Part shown: piece by piece, positions 55,296-63,697 of the stretch | Layout of the letters: the number at the start of each line of letters is the position of its first letter | Numbering within the stretch: position 1 is the first letter of the stretch | Assembly: GCF_015687175.1 (NCBI RefSeq) | Contig: NZ_JADPQG010000005.1 | Location: 310,001 to 374,000, forward strand | Reading direction: 5' to 3' | Length of the DNA stretch: 64,000 nt | From: Reinekea sp. G2M2-21 | GTDB lineage: Bacteria; Pseudomonadota; Gammaproteobacteria; Pseudomonadales; Natronospirillaceae | Made by a program: the position numbers and the translations under genes | Notes under the pieces: generated by a model | The model's database searches: none | What the model saw: the letters and a program-made list of their open reading frames with translations, nothing else | What the model was told of the DNA's origin: nothing

Positions 55296-55558
55296 AGGTC
55301 ACTGCATGACGCAAAAGTTTCACATACAACCTAATAAGCGTAAGTAGCTGCCATTCGGGCAGCCCCCTTGAAAAGAAAAACCCTCCAAGCGACCCTTGCG
55401 TTACAAACCTAACTAAATTTTCCCGTCCAGAGTAAATGTCACCAACCCGTCTTTTCAGCGAAAATTACCGAAGTTACAGCAACGCGCCGCTGACCTTATT
55501 TATATATTGACCTGCCCAAAATACTGACCACAATGACCGCCTGAATTCAGGAGGACCG

Positions 55559-56470
55559 ATGGATAAATCGACAATTCGCGCGCATTTGGCGTTGTTATTG
55601 GCCATGTTGTTGTGGGGCAGTTCGTTTATTGCGTTGAAGGTTGCGGTAAATGAGATGTCGCCGATGGTGGTGGTGTTTGTGCGGATGGCCATTGGCGCGA
55701 CGGCTTTTCTGGTGGTTTGGCCGTGGTTGCGTCATGGTTTTAATTATCAGCCGGGAGACTGGAAATACCTGTTGGGCATGGCATTTTTTGAGCCTTGTCT
55801 GTATTTCTTGTTCGAGTCTCAGGCGTTGCTTTACACCAGTGCCGGGCAGGCGGGTATGGTGACTTCCATGCTGCCGCTGATGGTGGCCATTGCCGCGTTC
55901 TTTTTTCTGGGCGAACGCAACACCCTGAAGCAGTGGATCGGTTTCGGGGTGGCCGTCGCGGGTGTTCTGTGGATGAGCCTAACCGGTGAAGACTCCGACC
56001 AGGCCCCCAACGCGCTGCTAGGTAACTTTCTGGAGTTTATGGCGATGGTCACAGCTGTCGGTTATACCCTGCTGGTGAAACACCTGACCAAACGTTACTC
56101 GGCGTTTGTGCTGACTGCCTTGCAGAGTTTTGTGGGCACGGTGTTTTTCTTGCCGTTGGCGCTAATGTCCGAATGGCCTGCGCAAATTTCCCTATGGTCG
56201 GTCGGCACTTTAATCTATCTGGGCTTGGTGATTACACTTGGCGCCTATGGCCTATATAACTATTCGTTGGCGCACGTCAAAGCGTCAACCGCGGCTGGGT
56301 ACACTAACCTGTTACCGGCCTTTTCATTGCTGTTTTCCATGTTGCTGTTGGGTGAACGGCTCACCTTGAGCCAGTGGATTGCAGTAGCGATTGTGTTCAT
56401 CGGTGTCTACCTGAGCCAGGAGCGTCGGCCGCCTATTCCAAAGGAAGTCCCGCCAGGGGTGACAGGGTAG
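55559..56470 (+). CDS. EamA/DMT-family exporter
   Basis: 303 residues, ten helices in two EamA repeats: LALLLAMLLWGSSFIALKVA at the start of the first, and LLGNFLEFMAMVTAVGYTLL at the start of the second, each with the family's GxxF/W...K pattern. It is an inner-membrane exporter of small metabolites; substrate unknown. Its Shine-Dalgarno GGAGG partly overlaps a small palindrome CTGAATTCAG (55541-55550). Convergent with the GGDEF/EAL gene. Confidence 0.9.
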   Translation: MDKSTIRAHLALLLAMLLWGSSFIALKVAVNEMSPMVVVFVRMAIGATAFLVVWPWLRHGFNYQPGDWKYLLGMAFFEPCLYFLFESQALLYTSAGQAGMVTSMLPLMVAIAAFFFLGERNTLKQWIGFGVAVAGVLWMSLTGEDSDQAPNALLGNFLEFMAMVTAVGYTLLVKHLTKRYSAFVLTALQSFVGTVFFLPLALMSEWPAQISLWSVGTLIYLGLVITLGAYGLYNYSLAHVKASTAAGYTNLLPAFSLLFSMLLLGERLTLSQWIAVAIVFIGVYLSQERRPPIPKEVPPGVTG

Positions 56471-56482
56471 TAAGCTCTAACT

Positions 56483-59323
56483 TTAAATGTTTTTGATAAC
56501 GGTTTGGTAGTACTCATCTGCGTTGACCGGCCTGTCGATCAGGTAACCCTGTACGCTATGGCAACCAACGGAACGCAGCAGCGCCAGTTGGTCGTTCGTT
56601 TCAACGCCTTCGGCTATGCAACGAATGCCCAATGCTTCGGCAAACTGAATAATCCCGCTGATAACCTTCGTGCGCTGCTCGGGGTTATCGTCAATGTCGA
56701 GCAGCGACCGTTCAATTTTCAACGCGTCCACCGGGTAGTCAATCAAATAACTCAAAGACGAGTAGTCCATCCCAAAGTCATCCAGGTGAATAAGGCATCC
56801 CTTATCTTTCAGCATACGCAATGCCTGTTTGGCTCGGCTGGAATCTTGCGCGATAACCGATGCTTTCACGTCGATAATCAGCGCGCTGGCCGGCAGCTTC
56901 AGTGCGTCGAGTTTTTCAATTAAAAAAGTCAGCAGGTGGGTGTCGAATAGTTGTTTGATAGAAAAGTTAACCGCGATTTCCAGCTTAACGTCTTTACCTT
57001 GCAAGTTGCGGCTCCACGCCGCGTATTGAGTCAAGGCGGTGTCCAGCGCCCAGTACCCGATATCTTTAATCAGGTCTTTTTGCTCGGCGTATTCGATAAA
57101 TTCGATCGCATCCAACAAACCTTTATCGGGATGATTCCAGCGGGCAAAGCATTCAATCTGCTGCAGCTCTTTGGTATGCGTGTCGACAATCGATTGGTAG
57201 TACAACTGGAATTCATGGCGATCCAGCGCGTGTTGAATATCCTGTTCCAGACGGATAGTACGCAACATCTCTTGGCGCATGCTGTGGTCAAACAGCACAT
57301 AACAGTTTTTACCGGCAGCTTTGGCGCGGTACATGGCCAGATCGGCATCGCGCATCATTTCTTCCGGAGAGGCGTAGCCGTTGCTACTCAAGGTTACCCC
57401 TATGCTGGCCCCAACCCGGTGCTCTTGCCTCATAATGGTGTAGGGTTCTTTTAAACTGGCGATGATCCGCTGCGCCACCTGAGCGTAGCGAAACTGTTCT
57501 ATGTTGGTTAATAAAATAACAAATTCATCTCCACCAAAGCGGGTGAGTACATCAGCTTCCCTTAGGCAGTGTTTTAACCGTTCTGACGTTTCTTTCAGTA
57601 AGCGGTCACCGGCGGCGTGCCCCATGGAGTCGTTCACCGATTTAAAACCGTCTAAATCCAGAAACATTAAAGCAAAGCTGGTCATGTGTTCACGTTTTTC
57701 AGCTGCGAACAATTGCGTTAAATAGCTGACTAAAAATGCGCGGTTATACAGACCGGTCAGTTTGTCGTGGAAGGCGTCGTGGGTCAGTTGTTCTTCTGCT
57801 TCTTTACGGCTGTTAATGTCCGTGTGGGAGCCGGCCATGAGGATGTACTTACCCGTTTCATCTTTTACGGCGATACCGTGCGACAGAATCCACCGATAAT
57901 CATCGAGAGCTGTTTTTATTCGGTACTCGAAAATGAACTTATCTGTTTTTCCATCCAGATAATCACTGACTTGTTTGTTGAAACCCTCTCGGTCCGAAGG
58001 ATGAATGAGCGACATCCACTTCGCGGTATGAATTTTTCCCTGGGTGTCGGGGTTCAGGCCCATCAACTGTGCGAAGTCAGCGGATAGTGTTATAACGTTA
58101 TTGACCAAGTTCCAATCCCAAATCCCTTCGTGGCTGGCCTTTAAAATAAGTTCGTGACGCGTCTCACTTTCCTTCAGCGCGATTGCGTAGCTTTCCCGGT
58201 CGATCAAAGTGGCGACCGTTAAATTAAACCATCGTGTGAGTTCTGTTATCTCGTCACTGCCTTCTTCTGGCATCTGATCATTGAGGTCAAACTCACCGCT
58301 GTTTATCTTTTGGAATTTTTGAACCAAATTGCCAATGGGGTTTACGATGCGGCGGTTCAAATAGAAAAAACCAATTATCAAAATACTCAGCCCAAACGCA
58401 ACACTCGCCCCGGTGGTTAAGCGGATAGTTTGCGTGCGAGCCAACAGATCTTTTTCTGGAATAATGCGCAGTAAGGTCCAGCCGTAAAACGTAAGTTCTT
58501 TGGACGCAACCAGGTAAGGCAACCCTTCGTAGACGACCTTAAAGGTTTCGTCGAACGAATCCAGCGCAACCTGGTAAGCTTGCTCGATAGATTCACCTAA
58601 GTGCAGCTTATCTTGCTGAAATATGATGTGCTGGTGTTGGTCCAATAACATCGAAGACCCGAGCCCTTCAAAACTCGCCGCAGAAAGCGTCTTGTGGATA
58701 TTGTCCAGATCGTAACTGATGACAATAGTGCCGACCAGGCGACTGGCGTTAGCGGTTAAGTTCGCCTTTTGGATGACTTTAGCCGCCGTCAATACGTAAT
58801 CATTATCAATGCTCAGGTTGATCGGGCGCGTCGCACCCGCCCAAACAATTCGGTTTCTGGATACGGTAGCGGCTGCTTTCAGTTCTTCCAACAGAGATTG
58901 ATTAATACCCGACTGCGCCAAGGTTTGTCCAACATGAAAATGACTGCCGTATTCGGAGATAACATCGATCGACACCAAACCCTCCAACCCAAGATAACCG
59001 TTTAAGATGTAACCGATCTGAGCTTGTGCGGCCAGCCGCTCAAAGGTACTTAGGTCTGCGTTCTTTTTGTCCATGGCATCGATCAGAATCTCAATACCGG
59101 AGATGTTGTGAATTAACCCCTCAATTTCCCTGAGTATTACGTCCAATACTTTTTCCTGAGCGGCAATCATACTGTTGGTGTGGTTCAGTTCTTGCTCAAC
59201 CAGGGTTTTTGCAGTCGTTGTATAAGAAACGTACCCCAAGACCAGGATGGGCATTAAGCTCATGACAAACAGAAACGCGGTGAATTTACCGGTTAAAGTA
59301 GTGAAGCGAAACATCATTCTCAT
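56483..59323 (-). CDS. Cache-HAMP-PAS-GGDEF-EAL c-di-GMP signalling protein
   Basis: 946 residues. TM1 lies near 12-34, a periplasmic dCache-like domain (40-310) follows, TM2 near 312-333, then HAMP (NRRIVNPIGNLVQKFQKI) and PAS (ILKASHEGIWDWNLVNNVIT). The GGDEF domain has an intact active site RFGGDEFVILL and an intact inhibitory RxxD (READ, five residues before). The EAL domain is altered: ECF for EAL, IDVKAS where LEITES is usual (first metal Glu to Asp, second Glu to Ala), and DDFGMDYSSL; AEGVET and the final Gln are kept. It should make c-di-GMP, while its phosphodiesterase activity is doubtful. It follows the binding-protein gene by 13 bp. Confidence 0.92.
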   Translation of the reverse strand: MRMMFRFTTLTGKFTAFLFVMSLMPILVLGYVSYTTTAKTLVEQELNHTNSMIAAQEKVLDVILREIEGLIHNISGIEILIDAMDKKNADLSTFERLAAQAQIGYILNGYLGLEGLVSIDVISEYGSHFHVGQTLAQSGINQSLLEELKAAATVSRNRIVWAGATRPINLSIDNDYVLTAAKVIQKANLTANASRLVGTIVISYDLDNIHKTLSAASFEGLGSSMLLDQHQHIIFQQDKLHLGESIEQAYQVALDSFDETFKVVYEGLPYLVASKELTFYGWTLLRIIPEKDLLARTQTIRLTTGASVAFGLSILIIGFFYLNRRIVNPIGNLVQKFQKINSGEFDLNDQMPEEGSDEITELTRWFNLTVATLIDRESYAIALKESETRHELILKASHEGIWDWNLVNNVITLSADFAQLMGLNPDTQGKIHTAKWMSLIHPSDREGFNKQVSDYLDGKTDKFIFEYRIKTALDDYRWILSHGIAVKDETGKYILMAGSHTDINSRKEAEEQLTHDAFHDKLTGLYNRAFLVSYLTQLFAAEKREHMTSFALMFLDLDGFKSVNDSMGHAAGDRLLKETSERLKHCLREADVLTRFGGDEFVILLTNIEQFRYAQVAQRIIASLKEPYTIMRQEHRVGASIGVTLSSNGYASPEEMMRDADLAMYRAKAAGKNCYVLFDHSMRQEMLRTIRLEQDIQHALDRHEFQLYYQSIVDTHTKELQQIECFARWNHPDKGLLDAIEFIEYAEQKDLIKDIGYWALDTALTQYAAWSRNLQGKDVKLEIAVNFSIKQLFDTHLLTFLIEKLDALKLPASALIIDVKASVIAQDSSRAKQALRMLKDKGCLIHLDDFGMDYSSLSYLIDYPVDALKIERSLLDIDDNPEQRTKVISGIIQFAEALGIRCIAEGVETNDQLALLRSVGCHSVQGYLIDRPVNADEYYQTVIKNI

Positions 59324-59336
59324 GAGTCTGTCCGCA

Positions 59337-60326
59337 TTATCGAGTCAGAGTTTCTTTGGTGACCAATACCGCATCGATCAACAGCACGTCTTCAACCGGT
59401 TCGCCTTTGAGCATGTCGAGTGCAGTGCGCACGCCAAGGTAGCCCTGCTCCCCTGGCTTTTGGTCGACAGTCGCCACCAGTTCACCAGTGAGTACGGCTC
59501 GTTTCGCATCTTCCAGCGCATCGTAAGAGACCACGAGAACGTTTGACCGTTCTGTTTGTGATAGGAACTCCAGCACACCTAAGGCCATCATGTCATTCGC
59601 ACAAAAAACCGCGCCAATGCCGGGGTATTGTTCAAACATTTCTTTTGCAACTTTGTAGGCCTCGTCAATTTTCCAATGCGCCGACTTGGTCATCACCACA
59701 TCAACCCGATTGGATTCCGCAAAAGCGCGCAACGCACCGTTTTTGCGGTCTTGTGAATTCTGCGCTTCTTCGATTCCTTCAATCACCACCGCTTGGGTCG
59801 GTTTGCTGATTTGCGCCGTTAAGTATTTTGTTACTTCATAGGCAGAGGCTTCGTTATCGACACTGATAAACGGAACCGTTTTCATGTCATTTCGTTTGGC
59901 AAATTGTGCATCCAGTTTGTTGTCGATATTCACCACGGTTATTCCGGCTTTTTGCGCTCTGGCTAATGCCGGAATTAATTCAATTGAGTCGCCGGGGGCG
60001 ATAACAATTGCGTCCACCCTGTCATCAATCAGGCGCTCCACAATATCAATTTGTTGTTGAATGGACGTTTCTTGAGATGCTGTTTTCACCAGCAGCTCAA
60101 TGCCGAACTCTTTTTCAGCACGTCGGGCGCCCACTTCCATTTGCACAAAGAAAGGGTTGGTCAGCGTCTTCATCACCAACGCAACCTGAATTTCTTCGGC
60201 TGAAACCTCAGCGGATGCGGCTATATCCTTTACATCGGTGCCAGTTTCCGGGGTGGGGGTACAGGAAAGTAACACGAAAGAAACCAGCCAAACTGCGACC
60301 GAACCAAATGGGTGAGCCAACATCAT
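59337..60326 (-). CDS. RbsB-like periplasmic binding lipoprotein
   Basis: 329 residues, a Peripla_BP_4-type sugar or autoinducer-2-type binding protein: lipobox-like SFVLLSCTPTPE (Cys near 22), then VALVMKTLTNPFFVQMEVGA, RLIDDRVDAIVIAPGDSIEL, AVFCANDMMALGVLEFL and VSYDALEDAKRAVLTGELVA. No ABC permease or ATPase is adjacent. The next gene, 13 bp downstream, is the Cache-GGDEF-EAL protein, so a periplasmic receptor partner (LuxP to LuxQ style) is the likely role. GGGAG precedes the ATG. Confidence 0.9.
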   Translation of the reverse strand: MMLAHPFGSVAVWLVSFVLLSCTPTPETGTDVKDIAASAEVSAEEIQVALVMKTLTNPFFVQMEVGARRAEKEFGIELLVKTASQETSIQQQIDIVERLIDDRVDAIVIAPGDSIELIPALARAQKAGITVVNIDNKLDAQFAKRNDMKTVPFISVDNEASAYEVTKYLTAQISKPTQAVVIEGIEEAQNSQDRKNGALRAFAESNRVDVVMTKSAHWKIDEAYKVAKEMFEQYPGIGAVFCANDMMALGVLEFLSQTERSNVLVVSYDALEDAKRAVLTGELVATVDQKPGEQGYLGVRTALDMLKGEPVEDVLLIDAVLVTKETLTR

Positions 60327-60571
60327 AACTTACTCCCGTACCTTCAGTTTTTTAGCCATAGAATCATGCGTGACATTGTTTGTGAACAGTGTATGGCCAG
60401 TAGGCGAAAGCCGTATTGCAAAAGAGCAGGCATTGCGGTGTTGCGTTAAGCTTTTCCTACAACCTAATGGGCGCTTTGGCGAAACGATCTGTTACTCAAA
60501 TTTGCGCTGTTATCTCAGAATAGCTTAGATCCAGAAGGATGAATCGCAAGGTGAGGGGCGGGTTCAACTCT

Positions 60572-60625
60572 GAACAGTGAGTGCAACTGTTCATTCATAT
60601 GACCTGCCTCAACGTTAAGGCAGGT
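60572..60625. promoter_or_regulatory. Two adjacent palindromes upstream of the binding-protein operon
   Basis: GAACAGT/ACTGTTC (60572-60592, 7-base spacer) and ACCTGCCT...AGGCAGGT (60602-60625, with AACGTT in the centre, so almost the whole 24 bp is palindromic). They lie in the 372-bp gene-free gap between the EamA exporter and the binding-protein gene. No T-run follows on either strand, so operator use is as likely as termination. Confidence 0.4.
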
Positions 60626-60698
60626 GAACAATGTTCAGCCGTGTGTTGCTAACACAGTGGTGCCAAGAGGCGTTTGTTATTAAACCAAGCGAGAGTGA

Positions 60699-61622
60699 TT
60701 ATTCAGTCGCTGAGGGTGAACGGCGAGACGCACCAAGAACCGCGCCCACAATGAGCAACGCACCAAACCACTGCAACAACGAACGGCTTTCCTGTAACCA
60801 GAGAACCGCGAACAGCGTACCAAACAGCGGTTCACTGCCAAGCAGTAACGAGACCCGGGTCGGCGAGGTAAGCCGCACCGCACGGTTTTGCGCATAGAAC
60901 GCGAAGATGGTGCAGAACACCACCAGAAACAAGGTGGTCAGCCAGAATGTCTGTTCTGTTGGCAGCACAAAGCCCGTTGCTGATACACAAACACTGAGCG
61001 CACCGAGCCCCACCACCGCCGACTGCAACGCGGTTAAACTCAGCGCCGTCAGCCGCCGGTGTTGGGTGAGCGCCTGTGTACCGGTAACCATGCAAGCACG
61101 CAACAGCGCGGCGGTGAGTATCCAGATATCGCCAGGGTGAGTTTCAAAACGGAAATCGCCATTCACCGACAAGCACACCACGCCCACCACGCTCAACACA
61201 CACAGCATCAACAAGCGTTTAGGCAGCGCTCGCCGTTGCACCAGCGCTTCAATCAGCGCTGTCAGAATCACAGAAAGGCTGATCAGCACTGCAGCATTGC
61301 CCGCACTGGTGTGCTGAATACCCATCACTTCGCACGTGAAGATAGCCAGCAGCAACAAGCCGGTGGGCAGCGCAACCCACGCATCCCGATTCTTACCCCG
61401 CGCAAAATCGCGGATCAGCACCGGAACCAGCAACGCAAAAGTCAGTAGGAAACGAATCGCGATAAAAGCAAACACCGAAGTGAACAGCAGCGCCGTTTTG
61501 GTCAGCCCGTAGCTGGCCCCCCAAACCATCGCCACCAGAATCAGTGATATTTCCGTTATTGGCCACCCGCGCGGAGCAGGCAAGGGCAGGTGATTTTCAG
61601 GGCGTGATGGTGCGGTCGTCAA
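60699..61622 (-). CDS. EamA/DMT-family exporter
   Basis: 307 residues, ten helices in two EamA repeats: SLILVAMVWGASYGLTKTAL begins the first, and ILTAALLRACMVTGTQALTQ the second. The start is TTG 61622 with AGGAG eight bases upstream; no better ATG precedes the first helix. Divergent from the LysR regulator at 61736, its probable controller. Substrate unknown; only loosely similar to the exporter at 55559. Confidence 0.88.
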   Translation of the reverse strand: MTTAPSRPENHLPLPAPRGWPITEISLILVAMVWGASYGLTKTALLFTSVFAFIAIRFLLTFALLVPVLIRDFARGKNRDAWVALPTGLLLLAIFTCEVMGIQHTSAGNAAVLISLSVILTALIEALVQRRALPKRLLMLCVLSVVGVVCLSVNGDFRFETHPGDIWILTAALLRACMVTGTQALTQHRRLTALSLTALQSAVVGLGALSVCVSATGFVLPTEQTFWLTTLFLVVFCTIFAFYAQNRAVRLTSPTRVSLLLGSEPLFGTLFAVLWLQESRSLLQWFGALLIVGAVLGASRRSPSATE

Positions 61623-61735
61623 AGCAGATTCTCCTGCGCAGTTTCGTTGGTATTGGCCATTAAGATTGACGCCAACGAGCCTAATTCATTACTGTTAGGG
61701 AATAATGATAGAAATCTGCAAAGAATAATTGCGTT

Positions 61736-62644
61736 ATGGATACGAATAAGCTCATAGCACTGCTGCCAGACATGGCCACCTTCGTGACCGTGGTTGAGCA
61801 GCAGAGTTTTTCCAAAGCCGCCGATCAACTCGGCGTGGCGGCTTCATCCGTCAGCCGCTCCGTCGCCCGGTTAGAAACCGCACTCGCCACCAAACTGCTA
61901 GAACGGACCACCCGGCGTTTACGCCTTACCGTCGCCGGTGAAGAAACCTTCGCCCTGTGCCAAAGCATGTTGCAAAACGCCCAACAGGCCGCCAGCGCCG
62001 CACAAAGTAACTCTGAACAACCCACAGGTTTGCTCACCGTCGCCGCCCCCCAAGCCCTGGCCAGGATCGTCCTGTCGCCCGTCGTACTGGACTTTATCGC
62101 CACCTATCCTGATATTCGCCTGCGCTTCAAAGTGGAAGACCGCTACCTCGACCCCATAGCCGACAACGTCGACGTCGTCATTCACCTTACCAACACCCCC
62201 ATCGCCGGATTAATCGCCAAACCGCTGGGTCGCGTCCGTATGTTACTCTGCGCCAGCCCCGCCTACCTTAACCAAGCGGGCACACCGCAACACCCCGAAG
62301 ACCTGGCCCAGCACCGGTGCATTGCCCTCAGTGAAGACCAAGACGACACCGTATGGCGGCTCCGCAAAGACAAACAAACATGCAACGTCCCCGTGAATGG
62401 CCCACTCTCCGTCAACCACTCCAGCATCCGCAAACAAGCCGCCTTACGCGGCATGGGCATAGCCCTGTTCCCCGACTTCGTCGTCGCCACCGAACTCCAG
62501 CGCGGCGACATCGTACAGGTATTGCCCGACTGGCAAATGGACGGCAAATACCAAGGCACCATGGTCGCCCAATACGCACAATCTCGTTACATCCCAACGC
62601 AAGTAAAGGCCTTTATAGACTTCCTGACGGACGCATTCGCCTAG
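61736..62644 (+). CDS. LysR-family regulator (LrhA/DsdC-like group not resolved)
   Basis: 302 residues: N-terminal winged helix-turn-helix (FVTVVEQQSFSKAADQLGVA, SVSRSVARLETALATKLLER), then an effector domain (GLLTVAAPQALARIVLSPVV, RYLDPIADNVDVVIHLTNTP). Third codon positions favour C more than in most genes of the window, which may hint at a different history. It is divergent from the EamA exporter (113 bp spacer), a usual LysR-target pair. Confidence 0.92.
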   Translation: MDTNKLIALLPDMATFVTVVEQQSFSKAADQLGVAASSVSRSVARLETALATKLLERTTRRLRLTVAGEETFALCQSMLQNAQQAASAAQSNSEQPTGLLTVAAPQALARIVLSPVVLDFIATYPDIRLRFKVEDRYLDPIADNVDVVIHLTNTPIAGLIAKPLGRVRMLLCASPAYLNQAGTPQHPEDLAQHRCIALSEDQDDTVWRLRKDKQTCNVPVNGPLSVNHSSIRKQAALRGMGIALFPDFVVATELQRGDIVQVLPDWQMDGKYQGTMVAQYAQSRYIPTQVKAFIDFLTDAFA

Positions 62645-62808
62645 CAGTATTGGTTTTTGTTCTTGGGGTTTTCGATGCTGGATGTTCTAGCAAACAGTTC
62701 TTTTCCAAGAGGGCAGCTCTGAATGGTGATTTCTTAAGCGCCTTTTTTTATGTTTGCGCGGCATTTTTATTATTAAGCGTCATGGCTTCATGTGGAGATT
62801 TTTTCCTT

Positions 62809-63080
62809 AAGGACCAAACCGGTCCAACGATTCGGGCTCGGCTCTTGATAATTGAATTCTGCTGAGATTTTTTTCTTTCCAAGGGGCGATCCCCTTGAAC
62901 CCCCTCTTTGTCGCCCGCTTCGGTGATCTTCCTTCATTGCCACTTTCTTCGAACGGTCGCTTGAGCGTGCGTCCCTGCACGCGCGGCGCTTCCAAGGGCA
63001 TCCATGCCCTTGTATCCGTTGCGACGTGCCAATTAAGTCAGCCAAAGCAGATGCGACGGAGCGGTTATTTACGCCGATGT
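62809..63080 (+). repeat. Structured repeat, copy R1 (+ orientation)
   Basis: About 270 bp: outer hairpin AAGGACC...GGCTCTT (62809-62846), hairpin CCAAGGGG/CCCCTTG (62879-62897), long-range TTGTCGC with GCGACG, stem A GCGTGC/GCACGC (62965-62982), perfect 9-bp stem B CAAGGGCAT/ATGCCCTTG (62993-63012), and tail GTCAGCCAAAGCAGATGCGA. Read in one direction it shares this order with R2 and R3, although the stems differ in sequence. 62645-62808 contains no gene. Confidence 0.75.
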
Positions 63081-63160
63081 CGGTAAAAAATTTTGCTTGG
63101 TTGGTTTGGATTTTTTAAATGGAATCTTAATAAATCACTTCAATTGTGATGGTGACGGTG

Positions 63161-63384
63161 CCGCGGTTTCACCGCCTTTCAAACGACCACGCGAATCAAT
63201 TCGCGTTTCACAGGTTGTTCAAGCATGGATGCTTGAACAAGTGAGCCGGCCAAGGATGGCCGTCGCAAACGACCTGTCGAAGACGGAATTGAGAAGTGTG
63301 ACCAGTCGTTTGTGGCGGCGGCTGGGATTGTTAAGGGCCTAGCTGTTGTGGCCCTTGACGAAAAAAAAACTCCCAATAAAACCA
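63161..63384 (-). repeat. Structured repeat, copy R2 (- orientation)
   Basis: Faces R1 with about 80 bp between them. Stems: closing CAAACGAC (63179-63187 region) with GTCGTTTG, ACGCGAAT/ATTCGCGT, a perfect 12-bp stem B TTGTTCAAGCAT/ATGCTTGAACAA (63215-63240), CGGCC/GGCCG, and outer hairpin AAGGGCC/GGCCCTT (63333-63356). Closely similar to R3. The frame through it is not taken as a gene. Confidence 0.75.
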
Positions 63385-63697
63385 CGTCTTGAACTATCCA
63401 AATGCCACAAATTTAAATTCAAACTCGACAAAACGAAGAAAGAGCCCATTACTCTGACGAAAAAAACACTGCTACATAATGAGCAAACCAAATTTTTTTA
63501 GACATCCATCACAATAACCTCACCTCACACAAAAAATAAATTGTGTTCAATCCTCACCCAGTGTTTTATACAGGTTGGTTTTTCAGAGAATTCAGGAGGC
63601 AGATAACGGAAAGAAAGTAGCGTAAAACTAAGCGCTACCCAAGAGTGTCCTACCACTCAAGGGCAGCTAACCACAACCGATAATTCAGGTATCAATT

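Noticed and set aside
55056-63342. Similar open frames in repeats R3 (55056-55271) and R2 (63097-63342), both containing SRLWRRLGLLRA
   Set aside because: The likeness comes from repeat DNA. The stems explain the conservation, changes fall as pairing-neutral differences, and the frame composition is not protein-like. A peptide cannot be fully excluded.
62809-63384. Structured repeats as integron attC sites
   Set aside because: Palindromic and folded, but no clear RYYYAAC/GTTRRRY core pair, no integrase and no one-cassette-per-site layout in the window.
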